A stretch of 64,000 nucleotides of DNA from Paraburkholderia phenazinium (GTDB lineage: Bacteria > Pseudomonadota > Gammaproteobacteria > Burkholderiales > Burkholderiaceae): NCBI RefSeq assembly GCF_900141745.1, contig NZ_FSRM01000002.1:2356001-2420000 (forward strand). The letters run 5' to 3'. This document shows, in pieces, positions 53,322 through 63,141 of the stretch. Every line of letters begins with the position of its first letter. Position 1 is the first letter of the stretch. A program made the position numbers and the translations under genes. The notes under the pieces were generated by a model. The model was not told where the DNA came from and did not search any database. It was given only the letters and a program-made list of their open reading frames with translations.

Positions 53322-54578
53322 CTATGATTTACGCGCCCAAAGCGCGAGCCCGGCACATGCCACCAGCAAGGAGCCGGTAACGAAAAACACCGAGTGCAGG
53401 CCAAGCGCCACACCGATCTGGCCGCCAATCACCGGGCCGATCACTTGCCCGCTAAACTGCGCGGATTGCAGATAACCGAGCATTTGCCCCGTCTTGCTCT
53501 CGTCGACCGAGTGTCTGGCCAGCTTGGCGATAGACGGCAGCAGACCCGCGAGCGTCATGCCCATCAGCATGCGCAATCCGGCCAGCTGCCACCATTCGGT
53601 GACGAAGGCCTGCGGGATCATCACGAGACCGGTGAGCACGAGACACCCCACGATCACATTCCAGCCGCCGATGCGGTCGGCCAGTGCGCCAAGGCGGGCC
53701 GCCGTCAACATGCTGCCCAACGCGGAACACGCCATGACCAGGCCCGCGATACGGGCCAGATGATCCGCCTGCACACCCAGACCGCCGATATACACGGTGA
53801 TGATCGGCTCGATCGACATGTTCGCAAGCAGCACCATCATCGCGGTGACGAGGAGCGCGGCCACCACGACATGGTTGGTCCGGCGGCCCGGCGTCGCGGT
53901 CTTGCTGGCAGCACGGTTGCCCAGGTGGTCGGCCGCATTGAAGTCCTCTTTCACCAGAAAGATCGTCAGCAGCGCCGCCACTGCGATCATCGCTCCGCCG
54001 GCGAAGAAGGTGCCGCGAATCCCGATCCATTCGGGCAACAGGCCGCCGACCAGCGGCCCAACCAGATTGCCCGCCAGCGCTCCTGTCGACAGTATTCCCA
54101 ACGCCCAGCCGGCGCGTGCCTTGGGCGCCTGCGAGCCCACCATCACGGTGGAAGCCGAAGAGTAACCGCCCACCAGACCGGCGATCAGACGCAGCGCCAC
54201 TAACTGGTGGACCGAATGGACCACCCCTATCAGCGACATCACGATGGCCATGCCGATCGCCGCGCGCACCAGCATCAGCTTGCGGCCGTAGCGATCGGCA
54301 AGGCGTCCCCACAGCGGCGCGGTCACGGCGGTGCCGAGAAACGTTGCGCCGAAAGCAATGCCCGACCATTGGATCACGGCCGACGTCGATTCGACGCCGA
54401 GCTGCCGCACATAGAGCGGCAGAAACGGCAGCAGCATGCTCAGGCTGACGAGCGTGGTGAATGAACCGAATACGCAGACCGCAAGATTGCGTTTCCAGTG
54501 ATTCTCGTTGCGCTCGGCATAACCGCGCGACGCCGGTTGCTGAACCGGATGCAACAGTGATTGGGCAGGTTGATTCAT
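53322..54578 (-). CDS. MFS multidrug efflux transporter (DHA1)
   Basis: ATG 54578 with GAGGACGAG upstream gives 418 residues; the frame's earlier ATG adds 21 non-family residues. Twelve helices, the DHA1 motif A GRLADRYGRKLMLVRAA in the first half and GALADRIGGW in the second. It resembles drug and quinolone efflux MFS proteins. It ends 22 bp before the operator array of hipBA and is transcribed in the same direction. The LysR at 54714 lies upstream on the same strand, not divergent. Confidence 0.87.
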   Translation of the reverse strand: MNQPAQSLLHPVQQPASRGYAERNENHWKRNLAVCVFGSFTTLVSLSMLLPFLPLYVRQLGVESTSAVIQWSGIAFGATFLGTAVTAPLWGRLADRYGRKLMLVRAAIGMAIVMSLIGVVHSVHQLVALRLIAGLVGGYSSASTVMVGSQAPKARAGWALGILSTGALAGNLVGPLVGGLLPEWIGIRGTFFAGGAMIAVAALLTIFLVKEDFNAADHLGNRAASKTATPGRRTNHVVVAALLVTAMMVLLANMSIEPIITVYIGGLGVQADHLARIAGLVMACSALGSMLTAARLGALADRIGGWNVIVGCLVLTGLVMIPQAFVTEWWQLAGLRMLMGMTLAGLLPSIAKLARHSVDESKTGQMLGYLQSAQFSGQVIGPVIGGQIGVALGLHSVFFVTGSLLVACAGLALWARKS

Positions 54579-54713
54579 CTCGTCCTCAAGGCGGCAACCA
54601 GGATGTGAGCGCCAGTGATGCGGCACCCTTCTGTCACTCATGGAAGCAGTCTAGATTGAACCGAATAAGGAGAGAATCCATTCGACACGGAAGACATTCT
54701 TCCGCCGCACGGT

Positions 54714-55640
54714 TCAATCAGCGTCTGTAACCAGCTGCATCTGCTTGAAATGACGGCGTAGCCGCGGCGTCGCGAAGTCGACGAACGCTCGCACTTTGGG
54801 GACCGAGAGGCGACCCTGTGGCGTCAGAAGATGAATGGGGAGGGGGGCGTGTTCGGCATCGCGCAGGACGAGCTTGAGCGTGCCTTCCTTGACTTCCTGC
54901 GCTACGTGGTAGGAGAACATGCGCGTGACGCCGCGACCGGCTACCGCCGAGTCGACCGCCGCCTGGATGGTGTTGACGATAAAACGCGGCGTGAAGTCCA
55001 CCACGAGCGGAACGGTGGAGCGGCCCGCCGGCGGGAAACTCCACGAATCCAGTCCGAAATGGGTCATCGAAATGATCTGATGGTGCGCGAGGTCGGCCGG
55101 CTCATTAATGCACGGATGTTTGGCGAGATACCGCGGAGAGGCCGCCACCACTCGCCGGACTTCGCCAATCGGGATCGCGATCAGCGTCGAGTCCGCCAGA
55201 TGCGCGATGCGCAGCGCCACGTCGACACCCTCGTCGATCAGACTCACCGGACGGTCGAGCAGTTGCAGGCGAACCGAGACGTCTGGGTAGCGGTCGGTGA
55301 AATCGTCGACGATGCCGCGCAGCACGTCCTGACCCGCCGCAACCGGCGCGGTTATCGTCAGCAGGCCGCGCGGCGCCGAGCGCTCATCTGCAACCAGCAG
55401 ATCGGCTTCCTCGAGTTCGGTGAGGACGCGCCGGCAGGCGGACGCATAGCGTTCGCCCGCTTCGCTCAACTTGATCGTTCGGGTGGTCCGGTGCAGCAGG
55501 GCCGCGCCGGTGTGTTCCTCGAGAAAGGCAATCGCCCGGCTCACGGCGGCCGGAGAGCGGCCAAGGCGGCGCGCCGCGCCCGCCAGACTGCCTTCGTCGA
55601 GCGTGGCGATAAACACTTTCATCGCGTCGATACGGTCCAT
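54714..55640 (-). CDS. LysR-family regulator
   Basis: A 308-residue LysR protein with helix-turn-helix at about 15-40 (LAGAARRLGRSPAAVSRAIA) and the substrate domain beginning near residue 90 (GLLTITAPVAAGQDVLRGIV). The type is the large group with N-terminal MDRIDAMKVF that often controls SDR or MFS genes. It could act on the MFS gene downstream (135 bp) or on the tautomerase/SDR genes upstream, all on the same strand. Target is uncertain. Confidence 0.88.
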   Translation of the reverse strand: MDRIDAMKVFIATLDEGSLAGAARRLGRSPAAVSRAIAFLEEHTGAALLHRTTRTIKLSEAGERYASACRRVLTELEEADLLVADERSAPRGLLTITAPVAAGQDVLRGIVDDFTDRYPDVSVRLQLLDRPVSLIDEGVDVALRIAHLADSTLIAIPIGEVRRVVAASPRYLAKHPCINEPADLAHHQIISMTHFGLDSWSFPPAGRSTVPLVVDFTPRFIVNTIQAAVDSAVAGRGVTRMFSYHVAQEVKEGTLKLVLRDAEHAPLPIHLLTPQGRLSVPKVRAFVDFATPRLRRHFKQMQLVTDAD

Positions 55641-55705
55641 GTTGCATCAGAGGGGCGGCGGCGAAATTGCCTCCCCAAGTGTACCGTGCGACGCGGGTGC
55701 TCCTG

Positions 55706-55936
55706 CTACTTCTGGCTGAGCTGCTTTCGATACGCCTCGACCGGCAGTCCCCCCCAGCCCCAGTTCTCGGTTTGCACCTCTTCGATGACCACGAAGGTCG
55801 CTTCGAGCGGCTTGTTCAGCACGTCGAGCAGGAGCTGGCTCGCGCCCTTGATCAGTTGCGCCTTTTCTTCTGCGGTGACGGAGTCGTTGCCCGGCTTACT
55901 GCCTTCGCGGGTGACCTGGATCGTGACGATTGGCAT
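55706..55936 (-). CDS. 4-oxalocrotonate tautomerase-like protein
   Basis: A 76-residue protein starting MPIVTIQVTREG. The residue after Met is the catalytic Pro1 that is exposed when Met is removed. Arg10 is in a position similar to the substrate-binding arginines of the family. 4-OT enzymes move double bonds in muconic semialdehyde products or promote promiscuous addition reactions. The chain is slightly longer than the canonical 62 residues, with a tail rich in Trp and Gly (ENWGWGGLPVEAYRKQL). It is 75 bp downstream of the SDR and probably in its transcript. Confidence 0.87.
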   Translation of the reverse strand: MPIVTIQVTREGSKPGNDSVTAEEKAQLIKGASQLLLDVLNKPLEATFVVIEEVQTENWGWGGLPVEAYRKQLSQK

Positions 55937-56011
55937 GCTGTTCTCCTTGAAGTATCGGACGGCTGGTCGCCTGCGGCCGGGATATACCCGGCCGCAGGCG
56001 ACCGTTTGCGC

Positions 56012-56722
56012 TTAGTGGCCGGCGCTCTGGCCACCGTCGACGTGCAGGATTTCGCCCGTGACGAACGGAGCGGAATCCAGATACAGGATGGCGTTCACGA
56101 TATCGCTCATTTCGCCCATATGCCCGACCGGATGGAGGGCGCCGAGCGCAGCATGCGTTTCGGGCGCGTGCATCGGCGACTTGATGATGCCGGGCGCGAC
56201 CGCATTGGCGCGAATGCCGCGTTTTGCATATTCGATCGCAAGCGAGCGGGTCGCCGCGTTCAGACCGCCCTTGGTTAGCGAAGCGAGCACCGAAGGCACA
56301 CCTTCAATCGCCTGGTCGGCCAGCGTAGTGCTGAGGTTGACGATATGGCCGCTCGAGTTTTTCTCCATCTCGGCGATGGCCAGTTGCGTGATGTAGAAGA
56401 AGCCGCCCAGATTCACGCCGGTGATCGCTGCATAGTCTTCCGGGGTGTAGCTGGTAAAGGGTTTGGCGATAAAGATACCGGCGTTGTTGACCAGCGTATC
56501 GATGCGGCCAAAGCGCGCCACGGCTTCGCTGATCAGGCGGCGGCCGGTTTCGGGATCGGCGATGTCGCCTGCGACGGTCAGAAGATCCGGATCGTCCGAC
56601 GGCTTGATGCTGCGCGCCGTGGCGGCCACGCGATAGCCGAGTTGACGGAATGCTTTAACCACTTCTGCGCCAATGCCTTGCGACGCACCTGTAACGACAA
56701 CGACCTTTTGTGATGTGCTCAT
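56012..56722 (-). CDS. SDR-family protein with Ala in place of the catalytic Tyr
   Basis: A 236-residue classical SDR with TGASQGIG cofactor loop, ATAR at the second strand (NADP preference), NNAG and the C-terminal VTGEILHVDGGQSAGH. Where YSASK is expected, the sequence is ASLTK, so the Lys is kept but the Tyr is Ala. The Ser of the triad appears in LSTTLADQ. Proteins of this subgroup occur widely in proteobacteria, so the change is probably not a recent mutation. Activity may rely on another proton donor or be lost. Confidence 0.85.
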   Translation of the reverse strand: MSTSQKVVVVTGASQGIGAEVVKAFRQLGYRVAATARSIKPSDDPDLLTVAGDIADPETGRRLISEAVARFGRIDTLVNNAGIFIAKPFTSYTPEDYAAITGVNLGGFFYITQLAIAEMEKNSSGHIVNLSTTLADQAIEGVPSVLASLTKGGLNAATRSLAIEYAKRGIRANAVAPGIIKSPMHAPETHAALGALHPVGHMGEMSDIVNAILYLDSAPFVTGEILHVDGGQSAGH

Positions 56723-56889
56723 GATAATCCTCAGTGTGTGTTTGACCCGGCTCTTGCGCCGGTCGGGCCGGTGGCTCCGATAGGTGCTAAATCTAGGCGC
56801 ATTGGCGCAAAGTTCGAATACCCGCCATGGTCAAACACTTGTGACTCCGAGGAATAAATGCGGCGCGGTGGGTTCCGCGCCAAACCCTC

Positions 56890-57831
56890 CTAAAGCGGGA
56901 ATCCGCCGGCAAAGCTCTCGCGCAGATAGCTGACGAACAGGCTCACGGCGCGCGGCACGTGGGACGCGTAGGGCCGCAGCACGTAAAGCTGGTCTGCAAA
57001 TGCGCCGGTGACGCGCCACTCGGGCAACAGCACAACGAGCTTGCCGGCGCGTACGGCGGCCTGCGCCGTGAAATCGGGTAGCAGCGCGATGCCCAGATCT
57101 TCGAGCGCTGCATCGCGCAGGTCCTCGCTGTTGTTGGCGGAAAACGGTCCGCTCACCGGCAGCGTGACGGGCGCGGTAGCGGTTTTGCGCGCTGTCTTGC
57201 GCTCGAAGGACCACATCGCAGGACCGGTGGCGCGCGGATAGAACAGGCAATCGTGGGCGGACAACTCTTCGGGTGTGCCGGGTGTGCCGCGCCGTCGCAG
57301 ATAACCACGCGACGCCACGATCACGGACTGCGTGCCGCAGAGCTTCCAGGCCACGTGTGTATCCGGGGCTTCCGCACTGTGGCGAATTGCCAGATCGAAG
57401 CCTTCCGTGGCGAGCGAGGCAAGCCGGTCGGAAACTTCGAGCTGCACCCTGACTTCGGCGTGGGCCTGCAAAAACGCGGGTAATCTGGGCACCAGCTGCT
57501 GCCGGGCGAGCGCCACTGGCGCGGTGATCCTGATGACTCCGCGCGCCACGCCGGCCAGCTCCCGCACGCTGGCGAAGCTGGTGGCGATCTGTTCATACTG
57601 GCTGCGCGTATTCTCGACGAGCCGCTGGCCGGCTTCGGTCAGGCGCACGCTGCGCGTGGTGCGCTGCACCAGAGAAATACCTGCCGAGCGCTCCAGTTCC
57701 GAGATACGTTGACTCATCGCGGCCTTGCTGACCCCCAGGCGCGAGGCGGCGGCCGTATAGCTTCCCTGTTCCGCGAGTACCGTCAGCCAGTGCAGATGGG
57801 TCCAGAGGCCTTCAATTTTTCCGCTTTCCAT
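56890..57831 (-). CDS. LysR-family regulator, divergent from mmsA
   Basis: Start MESGKIEGLW at 57831 gives 313 residues; a start 36 bp upstream is in frame but adds atypical residues. Helix-turn-helix at about 28-50 (TAAASRLGVSKAAMSQRISE) and substrate domain from about 95. It is transcribed away from mmsA, 109 bp apart, and toward the SDR. Regulation of either neighbour is possible. In other bacteria mmsA is often controlled by a divergent regulator, usually AraC-type MmsR, so a LysR here is notable. Confidence 0.87.
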   Translation of the reverse strand: MESGKIEGLWTHLHWLTVLAEQGSYTAAASRLGVSKAAMSQRISELERSAGISLVQRTTRSVRLTEAGQRLVENTRSQYEQIATSFASVRELAGVARGVIRITAPVALARQQLVPRLPAFLQAHAEVRVQLEVSDRLASLATEGFDLAIRHSAEAPDTHVAWKLCGTQSVIVASRGYLRRRGTPGTPEELSAHDCLFYPRATGPAMWSFERKTARKTATAPVTLPVSGPFSANNSEDLRDAALEDLGIALLPDFTAQAAVRAGKLVVLLPEWRVTGAFADQLYVLRPYASHVPRAVSLFVSYLRESFAGGFPL

Positions 57832-57940
57832 ACATTCATTGTTCACTATAGAAAACAATGAGTTCAATGATAGCGCCTTTGCAGTGGGGGGCGTGCACCC
57901 CTAGACTATATAGATCGCCAATCCACGACCAGGAGTCGAC

Positions 57941-59452
57941 ATGCAAGCCTTCAACGATAGTGCAGACGTAGGACATTTCATTCAGGGCAAGCGTGTCAAA
58001 AGTGCGGGCACCCGTAGCCAGCCTGTGTTCAATCCGGCCACCGGCGCGCGGCCGCGCACGCTGTTGCTGGGCGAGGCCGCGGACGTCGAAGCAGCGGTTG
58101 CGAGCGCGAAAGCCGCATTTCCGGCGTGGAGCGACACGCCGCCGATCCGCCGCGCGCGGGTCATGCTGCGTTTCCTCGAATTGATGAACAAGCATAAAGA
58201 CGAGCTCGCGGCCATCATCACGGCCGAGCACGGCAAGGTGTTCTCCGATGCGCAGGGCGAAGTCTCGCGCGGCATCGACGTGATCGAATTTGCCTGCGGT
58301 ATTCCGCAACTGCTCAAGGGCGACTACACCGAACAGGTTTCGACGGGCATCGACAACTGGACCACGCGTCAGGCACTGGGTGTGGTGGCAGGCATCACGC
58401 CGTTCAACTTCCCGTGCATGGTGCCGTGCTGGATGTTCCCGGTTGCCATCGCGGCCGGCAATACGTTCATTCTCAAGCCGAGCGAACGCGATCCGTCGGC
58501 GTCGCTGTTCATGGCCGAGCTTTTGCAGCAGGCTGGGCTGCCGGATGGCGTGTTCAATGTCGTGCAGGGCGACAAGGTCGTGGTCGACGCGCTGCTGGCA
58601 CATCCGGACGTAAAGGCGGTGAGCTTTGTCGGTTCGACGCCGATCGCCAACTACATCTACGAGACTGGCGCGAAAAACGGCAAGCGCGTGCAGGCGCTGG
58701 GCGGCGCGAAGAACCACATGGTGGTGATGCCCGATGCCGATCTCGACCAGGCTATCGACGCGCTCGTCGGTGCCGGTTACGGCTCTGCTGGCGAGCGTTG
58801 CATGGCGATTTCCGTGGCGGTGCTGGTGGGCGATGTGGCCGACAAGATCATTCCGCGCCTCGCCGAACGTGCCCGCAATCTGGTGGTGAAGAACGGCATG
58901 GAGCCCGATGCGGAAATGGGCCCGATCGTGACGCGCCAGGCGCTGGAGCGCATCGAAGGCTATATCAAGCTTGGGGTCGAAGAGGGCGCAAAACTCGTTG
59001 TCGACGGCCGCGGTTTGAAGGTTGCCGGCCATGAAGATGGTTTCTTCACCGGAGGCACGCTGTTCGATAACGTGACGCCGGAAATGCGCATCTACAAGGA
59101 AGAGATTTTCGGGCCGGTGCTTGCGTGCGTTCGCGTCAAGGACTTCACCGAGGCGGTGGACCTGATCAATGCCCACGAATTCGGTAACGGCGTCGCGTGT
59201 TATACGCGTGATGGCCACGTGGCACGCGAATTCGGACGCCGGATCGAAGTCGGCATGGTCGGCATCAACGTGCCGATTCCCGTGCCGATGGCATGGCACG
59301 GCTTCGGCGGCTGGAAGCGCAGCCTGTTCGGCGATATGCATGCATACGGCGAGGAGGGCGTGCGCTTCTACACGAAGCAGAAGTCGATCATGCAGCGTTG
59401 GCCCGAGAGCACCGAGAAGGGTGCCGAGTTCGCCATGCCGACGGCGAAGTAA
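57941..59452 (+). CDS. mmsA: methylmalonate-semialdehyde dehydrogenase (CoA-acylating)
   Basis: A 503-residue ALDH with the MmsA signatures: [34 protein letters not shown] and the catalytic C287 in [11 protein letters not shown]. The usual general-base glutamate region is replaced by GGAKNH, as in CoA-acylating members. It converts methylmalonate or malonate semialdehyde plus CoA and NAD to propionyl- or acetyl-CoA, in valine, inositol or beta-alanine breakdown. No mmsB (3-hydroxyisobutyrate dehydrogenase) follows. Closed downstream by a hairpin. Confidence 0.92.
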   Translation: MQAFNDSADVGHFIQGKRVKSAGTRSQPVFNPATGARPRTLLLGEAADVEAAVASAKAAFPAWSDTPPIRRARVMLRFLELMNKHKDELAAIITAEHGKVFSDAQGEVSRGIDVIEFACGIPQLLKGDYTEQVSTGIDNWTTRQALGVVAGITPFNFPCMVPCWMFPVAIAAGNTFILKPSERDPSASLFMAELLQQAGLPDGVFNVVQGDKVVVDALLAHPDVKAVSFVGSTPIANYIYETGAKNGKRVQALGGAKNHMVVMPDADLDQAIDALVGAGYGSAGERCMAISVAVLVGDVADKIIPRLAERARNLVVKNGMEPDAEMGPIVTRQALERIEGYIKLGVEEGAKLVVDGRGLKVAGHEDGFFTGGTLFDNVTPEMRIYKEEIFGPVLACVRVKDFTEAVDLINAHEFGNGVACYTRDGHVAREFGRRIEVGMVGINVPIPVPMAWHGFGGWKRSLFGDMHAYGEEGVRFYTKQKSIMQRWPESTEKGAEFAMPTAK

Positions 59453-59465
59453 GTCTGAAAGAAGG

Positions 59466-59514
59466 CGATGCGTTGCGTGGTCGCGGCGGTCTTGCCGCCA
59501 CGGCCGACGCATCG
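59466..59514. terminator. long imperfect hairpin between convergent mmsA and TonB-receptor genes
   Basis: CGATGCGT (59466-59473) pairs with ACGCATCG (59507-59514), with an inner GGCGG/CCGCC stem. It lies 13 bp after the mmsA stop. Confidence 0.5.
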
Positions 59515-59598
59515 AAGTATCGGAGGGGGAGGCGCTGGCCGGAATGGAGAGCGTCTACCCTTGAACAATACGGCGCCAGACGCGCGCCGTCTCCCCAA

Positions 59599-61854
59599 TC
59601 AGAAGTTTCCGTGCAGGTTCACAAACGCGCTCAGCGGTTGGCCAACATAGGCACCCGCCGCGTTAGCCGCCACGAAATAGCGCCGGTCCGTGATGTTGTG
59701 GACGTTGACGTCGACACCCCACGTACGCGCTTCATAGCCAAACGCCGCGTTTGCAATCACATAAGACGGAATCGAATTGACGTTGGTAATGTCGCTATAG
59801 CTCTTGCCCACGTAATTCACGCCTGCTCCAACGTGAAAGCCCGGAATTCCCCCAATCGAAAAATCGTAAGTTGTCCAGAAGTTGGCCATGTAGGCCGGTG
59901 CGCCTTGCGGATGGTTGCCCACTGACGTGATGCCTTGCGGATTGTCGGTGATCACCGCGTGCTGCGCGGTCACGTTCGCGAGGACATGCAGATGATCCGT
60001 CACGGCGGCATCGAACGATGCTTCCGCGCCTTTGGTCCTCTGACTGTCGAACACGACCGACTCCACCTCGTTGAGCGTGACAGCCGCTGCGACGTTGTTC
60101 CGCGATACATCGAACAAAGCCGTGTTCAGCACAATCCGGTCATCGAGAAACGAAAACTTGATACCCGCTTCGTATTGCAGCGCCGACTCTGGCGCACCGA
60201 TGCCGGCTTGAGCGTTTTCCGAATTGAAGTTGGCAAGGTAGCTCTTCGACACGCCGACATATGGCGACATCCACGGCAGCACCTTGTACAGCGCGCCGAT
60301 GTTCCAGCTGACAGGTGCATTGTCTTGCGTCTCCTTGACGCCTGCGAGTATCGGCTGGCCGTTGGAATTGAAAGCGCCGGGCACCGAAATCAGCGGTGTG
60401 AGCGAGGTATCCCACCAGTCCTGGCGGACGCCCGCGCGAATCTTCAGCTTGTCCGTTACATCGATCTGATCGGTGGCGTACAGGCTGTAGTAGTTCGCGG
60501 CCAGATCATCGTTGTCGCAGGAATGCTTGGCATCGCACAGGAACGTCAGGCCCGCGAGAGACGTCTCCGGCGGCACCGGCGCGAAAGCATCGGGGATGTT
60601 CGGGAGATCGGCCGTGCTACGGTTCGTGTCGATAGTCTGGTGCTGGAATTCGAAGCCTGTGACCAACGTGTGCGCGACGCTTCCGGTGCCGAATCGCCAG
60701 ACCGGCTCGAGTTGATAGTCGAAGCTGCTGTCGTTGTCGTCCTGCTGACGAAGCTGCCGCCCCACGACTTCATCGCCCACGACCTTCGTGTTCGTGCTAT
60801 CGCCGTTGCCCAGCACGTCAAGCGTACGGTGCAAATAGGAGAAGCGGTTGTTGATCGTCAGAAAGTCATTGACTCGCCAGGCGTCCGTGATGGTCGGGCG
60901 GACGAAGTTCTCATTCGCGAAGGCAAACGGTGTCGAGTACTTCGAATTGATTGAAACACCGCTGATGGGCGTCCCGTGGAAATAGATCAGCCCGTACGAA
61001 TCCGGTGTTTCGTGGGTCTGCCGGAGATCGAGCGTGAAGTTGATCGTATGGCTGCCCAGTTGCCATTGCAGCTGCGGCCTGATTTCGTCGTCGCGGCTAT
61101 ACAGATCGCGAAAGCCGTCGGCGCGCGAGAAGGTGGCGTCCACCCGGTAGTTCAGGCCGGCAATGCCGGTTGGGCCGGTGATACAGTCGCTGTTCGAGAC
61201 CGTGCCGAACGAGCCGGCTTCCAGGCTTCCCCCGTAGTGAAGTTCCGGCGACGGCGTGTAGTGGACGATGTTGATGGTGCCGCCCGGAGGGCCGCTGCCG
61301 AATAGCGCCGAGCCTGGCCCCTCGAGAATCTCGATCCTCTCGACGCCGTTGAGCGAATGCGAGATGCCGCCGAGCAGATCGCCATCGGAGAAGCCGTCTT
61401 CGTAGATCTGCGCATTCAGGCCGCGAATCAGAAAGTGGTCGTAGTAGCCTTTGCTGTCCTGACCGCCTACGTTGATCCCGCTCGCGTTGCTGACGCTCTC
61501 CCGCAACATCGTCGCACCCTGTTCGGACAGCAGGGCGCGCGGGATGACCTGGACGTTCGAAGGGAGGTCCTGAAGCTTCGTGCCTGTCTTGCTGGCGCTG
61601 GCGGCCTGTGTCGGGTCGTCGACATTGTCGTTGCCGCCGTATGGACTATAGTCAGCGGGCGCTTTGCCTTCGACCTTGACCGCTGGCAGCGTAGTAACCG
61701 CCGCCTCGGTTGGCGAGGGCGGCACCGGTTGCGCGCTCTGCTGCGCCAGCGCCGCTTCCGACAAGGCCAATGCCGCCAGAGAAAACACGGTGTTGCCGAT
61801 ATGCCTGCATACCTGGGCCGTGCAGATCGTCTCTCGGCTCCCCTTTGCACTCAT
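59599..61854 (-). CDS. TonB-dependent siderophore receptor
   Basis: ATG 61854 with AGAAGGGG upstream gives 751 residues. A signal peptide ends near SEAALAQQ, followed by a plug domain (LPSNVQVIPRALLSEQGATM, FLIRGLNAQIYEDGF, IEILEGPGSALFGSGPPGG) and a 22-stranded barrel ending in FVNLHGNF with terminal Phe. The plug pattern is that of ferric-siderophore receptors such as FhuE and FoxA. No siderophore biosynthesis genes are near, so uptake of a foreign siderophore is likely. The Fur-box-like palindrome upstream suggests iron control. Confidence 0.92.
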   Translation of the reverse strand: MSAKGSRETICTAQVCRHIGNTVFSLAALALSEAALAQQSAQPVPPSPTEAAVTTLPAVKVEGKAPADYSPYGGNDNVDDPTQAASASKTGTKLQDLPSNVQVIPRALLSEQGATMLRESVSNASGINVGGQDSKGYYDHFLIRGLNAQIYEDGFSDGDLLGGISHSLNGVERIEILEGPGSALFGSGPPGGTINIVHYTPSPELHYGGSLEAGSFGTVSNSDCITGPTGIAGLNYRVDATFSRADGFRDLYSRDDEIRPQLQWQLGSHTINFTLDLRQTHETPDSYGLIYFHGTPISGVSINSKYSTPFAFANENFVRPTITDAWRVNDFLTINNRFSYLHRTLDVLGNGDSTNTKVVGDEVVGRQLRQQDDNDSSFDYQLEPVWRFGTGSVAHTLVTGFEFQHQTIDTNRSTADLPNIPDAFAPVPPETSLAGLTFLCDAKHSCDNDDLAANYYSLYATDQIDVTDKLKIRAGVRQDWWDTSLTPLISVPGAFNSNGQPILAGVKETQDNAPVSWNIGALYKVLPWMSPYVGVSKSYLANFNSENAQAGIGAPESALQYEAGIKFSFLDDRIVLNTALFDVSRNNVAAAVTLNEVESVVFDSQRTKGAEASFDAAVTDHLHVLANVTAQHAVITDNPQGITSVGNHPQGAPAYMANFWTTYDFSIGGIPGFHVGAGVNYVGKSYSDITNVNSIPSYVIANAAFGYEARTWGVDVNVHNITDRRYFVAANAAGAYVGQPLSAFVNLHGNF

Positions 61855-61957
61855 CGTAAATCCCCTTCTCGTTTTTATTACATGTTGCTTTCGTTTTCCA
61901 CGGAGACGACGCGGGTACGCGCTCGGTGTCACAATTCCGTGGGCTGAATTTGCTAAC

Positions 61958-61976
61958 GCAAATCAAAGTGATTCGC
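61958..61976. promoter_or_regulatory. Fur-box-like palindrome
   Basis: GCAAATCA-AAG-TGATTCGC, an inverted repeat of 8-bp arms with one mismatch, resembles the 7-1-7 Fur boxes (GCAAATGAtaATCATTTGC-like). It lies 104 bp upstream of the siderophore receptor and 143 bp upstream of the divergent gene. Confidence 0.55.
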
Positions 61977-62118
61977 ATTAACCATGTGCAAACGAGAGGG
62001 CCGAGGGGTTTATTCCATGGTCTTGCAAATTTTTATGCCGGCCGTCTGGAATACATGGGCATCAGCCGGCGTTTACCGTGCGTTGACGCTTGATGTGTCG
62101 AGCCCACCCGGTGCCGGG

Positions 62119-63123
62119 ATGCTGTTCATGAGTTCCAATGGTTCACGACGCTGGAGAAGGCTGTCTGCTGTGGGCCCGCAGGCAAGCGCGCGGACCTGGC
62201 GGCGCGTGCTCGCGTTCGCATTGACTTGCCTGACGGTTTCAGCGGGCGCTTTCGCCCAATCGACCGGTGCGGTATCGGCGGCCATGTCCGGCGCGTCGAT
62301 GGCATGCAGCCATGCCGCGACACAGGATGCCGTGAGCGCGGACATCGAACGGTTCCGCTGTCTCACAGCCGAAGAGCAGGCGAAGTCCTTGCGCGCACGA
62401 ATCGAAAATCATTCGCTGCTGTCGCTCTCCGACGATCAGATCCTTTCCCTGATGAACGCAATGAAGCCGGAGGCCTTCGTCGAGTACGCGAAGTTCGACA
62501 TGGCGCTCGACAACGGCTACGAGTACAGCATGTTCCGGCAGGAGCGTATTTCCGGCCGATGGTCCGAGCGGCCCGATCACATGATCATCCGTTACCAGGA
62601 CACGCCGCGAAAGGTCTACGCAAAGTGGCTGCCAGACGGCGCCCATGCGGGACAGGAGATCCTGTACGACGAAACGACGGATCCGGACAGCCTCTACGGT
62701 CACGCTGGCGGCCTGCTGCGTCTCGTGTCAGGCAAGGTGGCGGTGGATGGGTCGTTCGCACATGCCCAGTCGCGCCATAGCGTGCGCGATCTGGGTCTGC
62801 AGTTCATCGCCCGTACCGTCGAACATGACGCGCGCAGCTTTCGTGACGAGGGCCTGAGCGAAAAGCCGACCCGCATCGAGCTCATGAACGCGCAGGGGAC
62901 GCGCCTGCTTGCGTGGACATGGGTTGCCCGCTCAGGGCCGCCGGCCCACTATGCGCCACGTGTGCGGCTGCTGTTCGATCTTCAGCACCCGTGGCCCAGC
63001 GGCGAAGCCGCGTGGGACGCGCACGGCAACCTGCTGGAGATGATCCGTTTCGAAAACGTCGTGCCTCGCCACTGGAGCGATGCCACTTTCGACCGGCACA
63101 ATCCCGAGTACGCTTTCCGCTGA
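62119..63123 (+). CDS. exported DUF1571-like protein of unknown function
   Basis: The start is uncertain; ATG 62119 (334 residues) or 62128 fit because a Sec signal peptide follows (RVLAFALTCLTVSAGAFAQS). ATG 61984 lies only 8 bp from the Fur-like box and is unlikely. The mature domain (about 130-330) includes YSMFRQERISGRWSERPDHM, PRKVYAKWLPDGAHAGQEIL and VRLLFDLQHP, which I associate with the DUF1571 family; this is from memory. Its role is unknown. Divergent placement across the palindrome from an iron-siderophore receptor suggests iron-responsive expression. Confidence 0.65.
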   Translation: MLFMSSNGSRRWRRLSAVGPQASARTWRRVLAFALTCLTVSAGAFAQSTGAVSAAMSGASMACSHAATQDAVSADIERFRCLTAEEQAKSLRARIENHSLLSLSDDQILSLMNAMKPEAFVEYAKFDMALDNGYEYSMFRQERISGRWSERPDHMIIRYQDTPRKVYAKWLPDGAHAGQEILYDETTDPDSLYGHAGGLLRLVSGKVAVDGSFAHAQSRHSVRDLGLQFIARTVEHDARSFRDEGLSEKPTRIELMNAQGTRLLAWTWVARSGPPAHYAPRVRLLFDLQHPWPSGEAAWDAHGNLLEMIRFENVVPRHWSDATFDRHNPEYAFR

Positions 63124-63141
63124 CGCCGTGCCCGGCATCCC

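Noticed and set aside
57836..59512. 558-codon open frame antisense to mmsA
   Set aside because: Shadow of the mmsA codon pattern; no ribosome site or recognisable domain.
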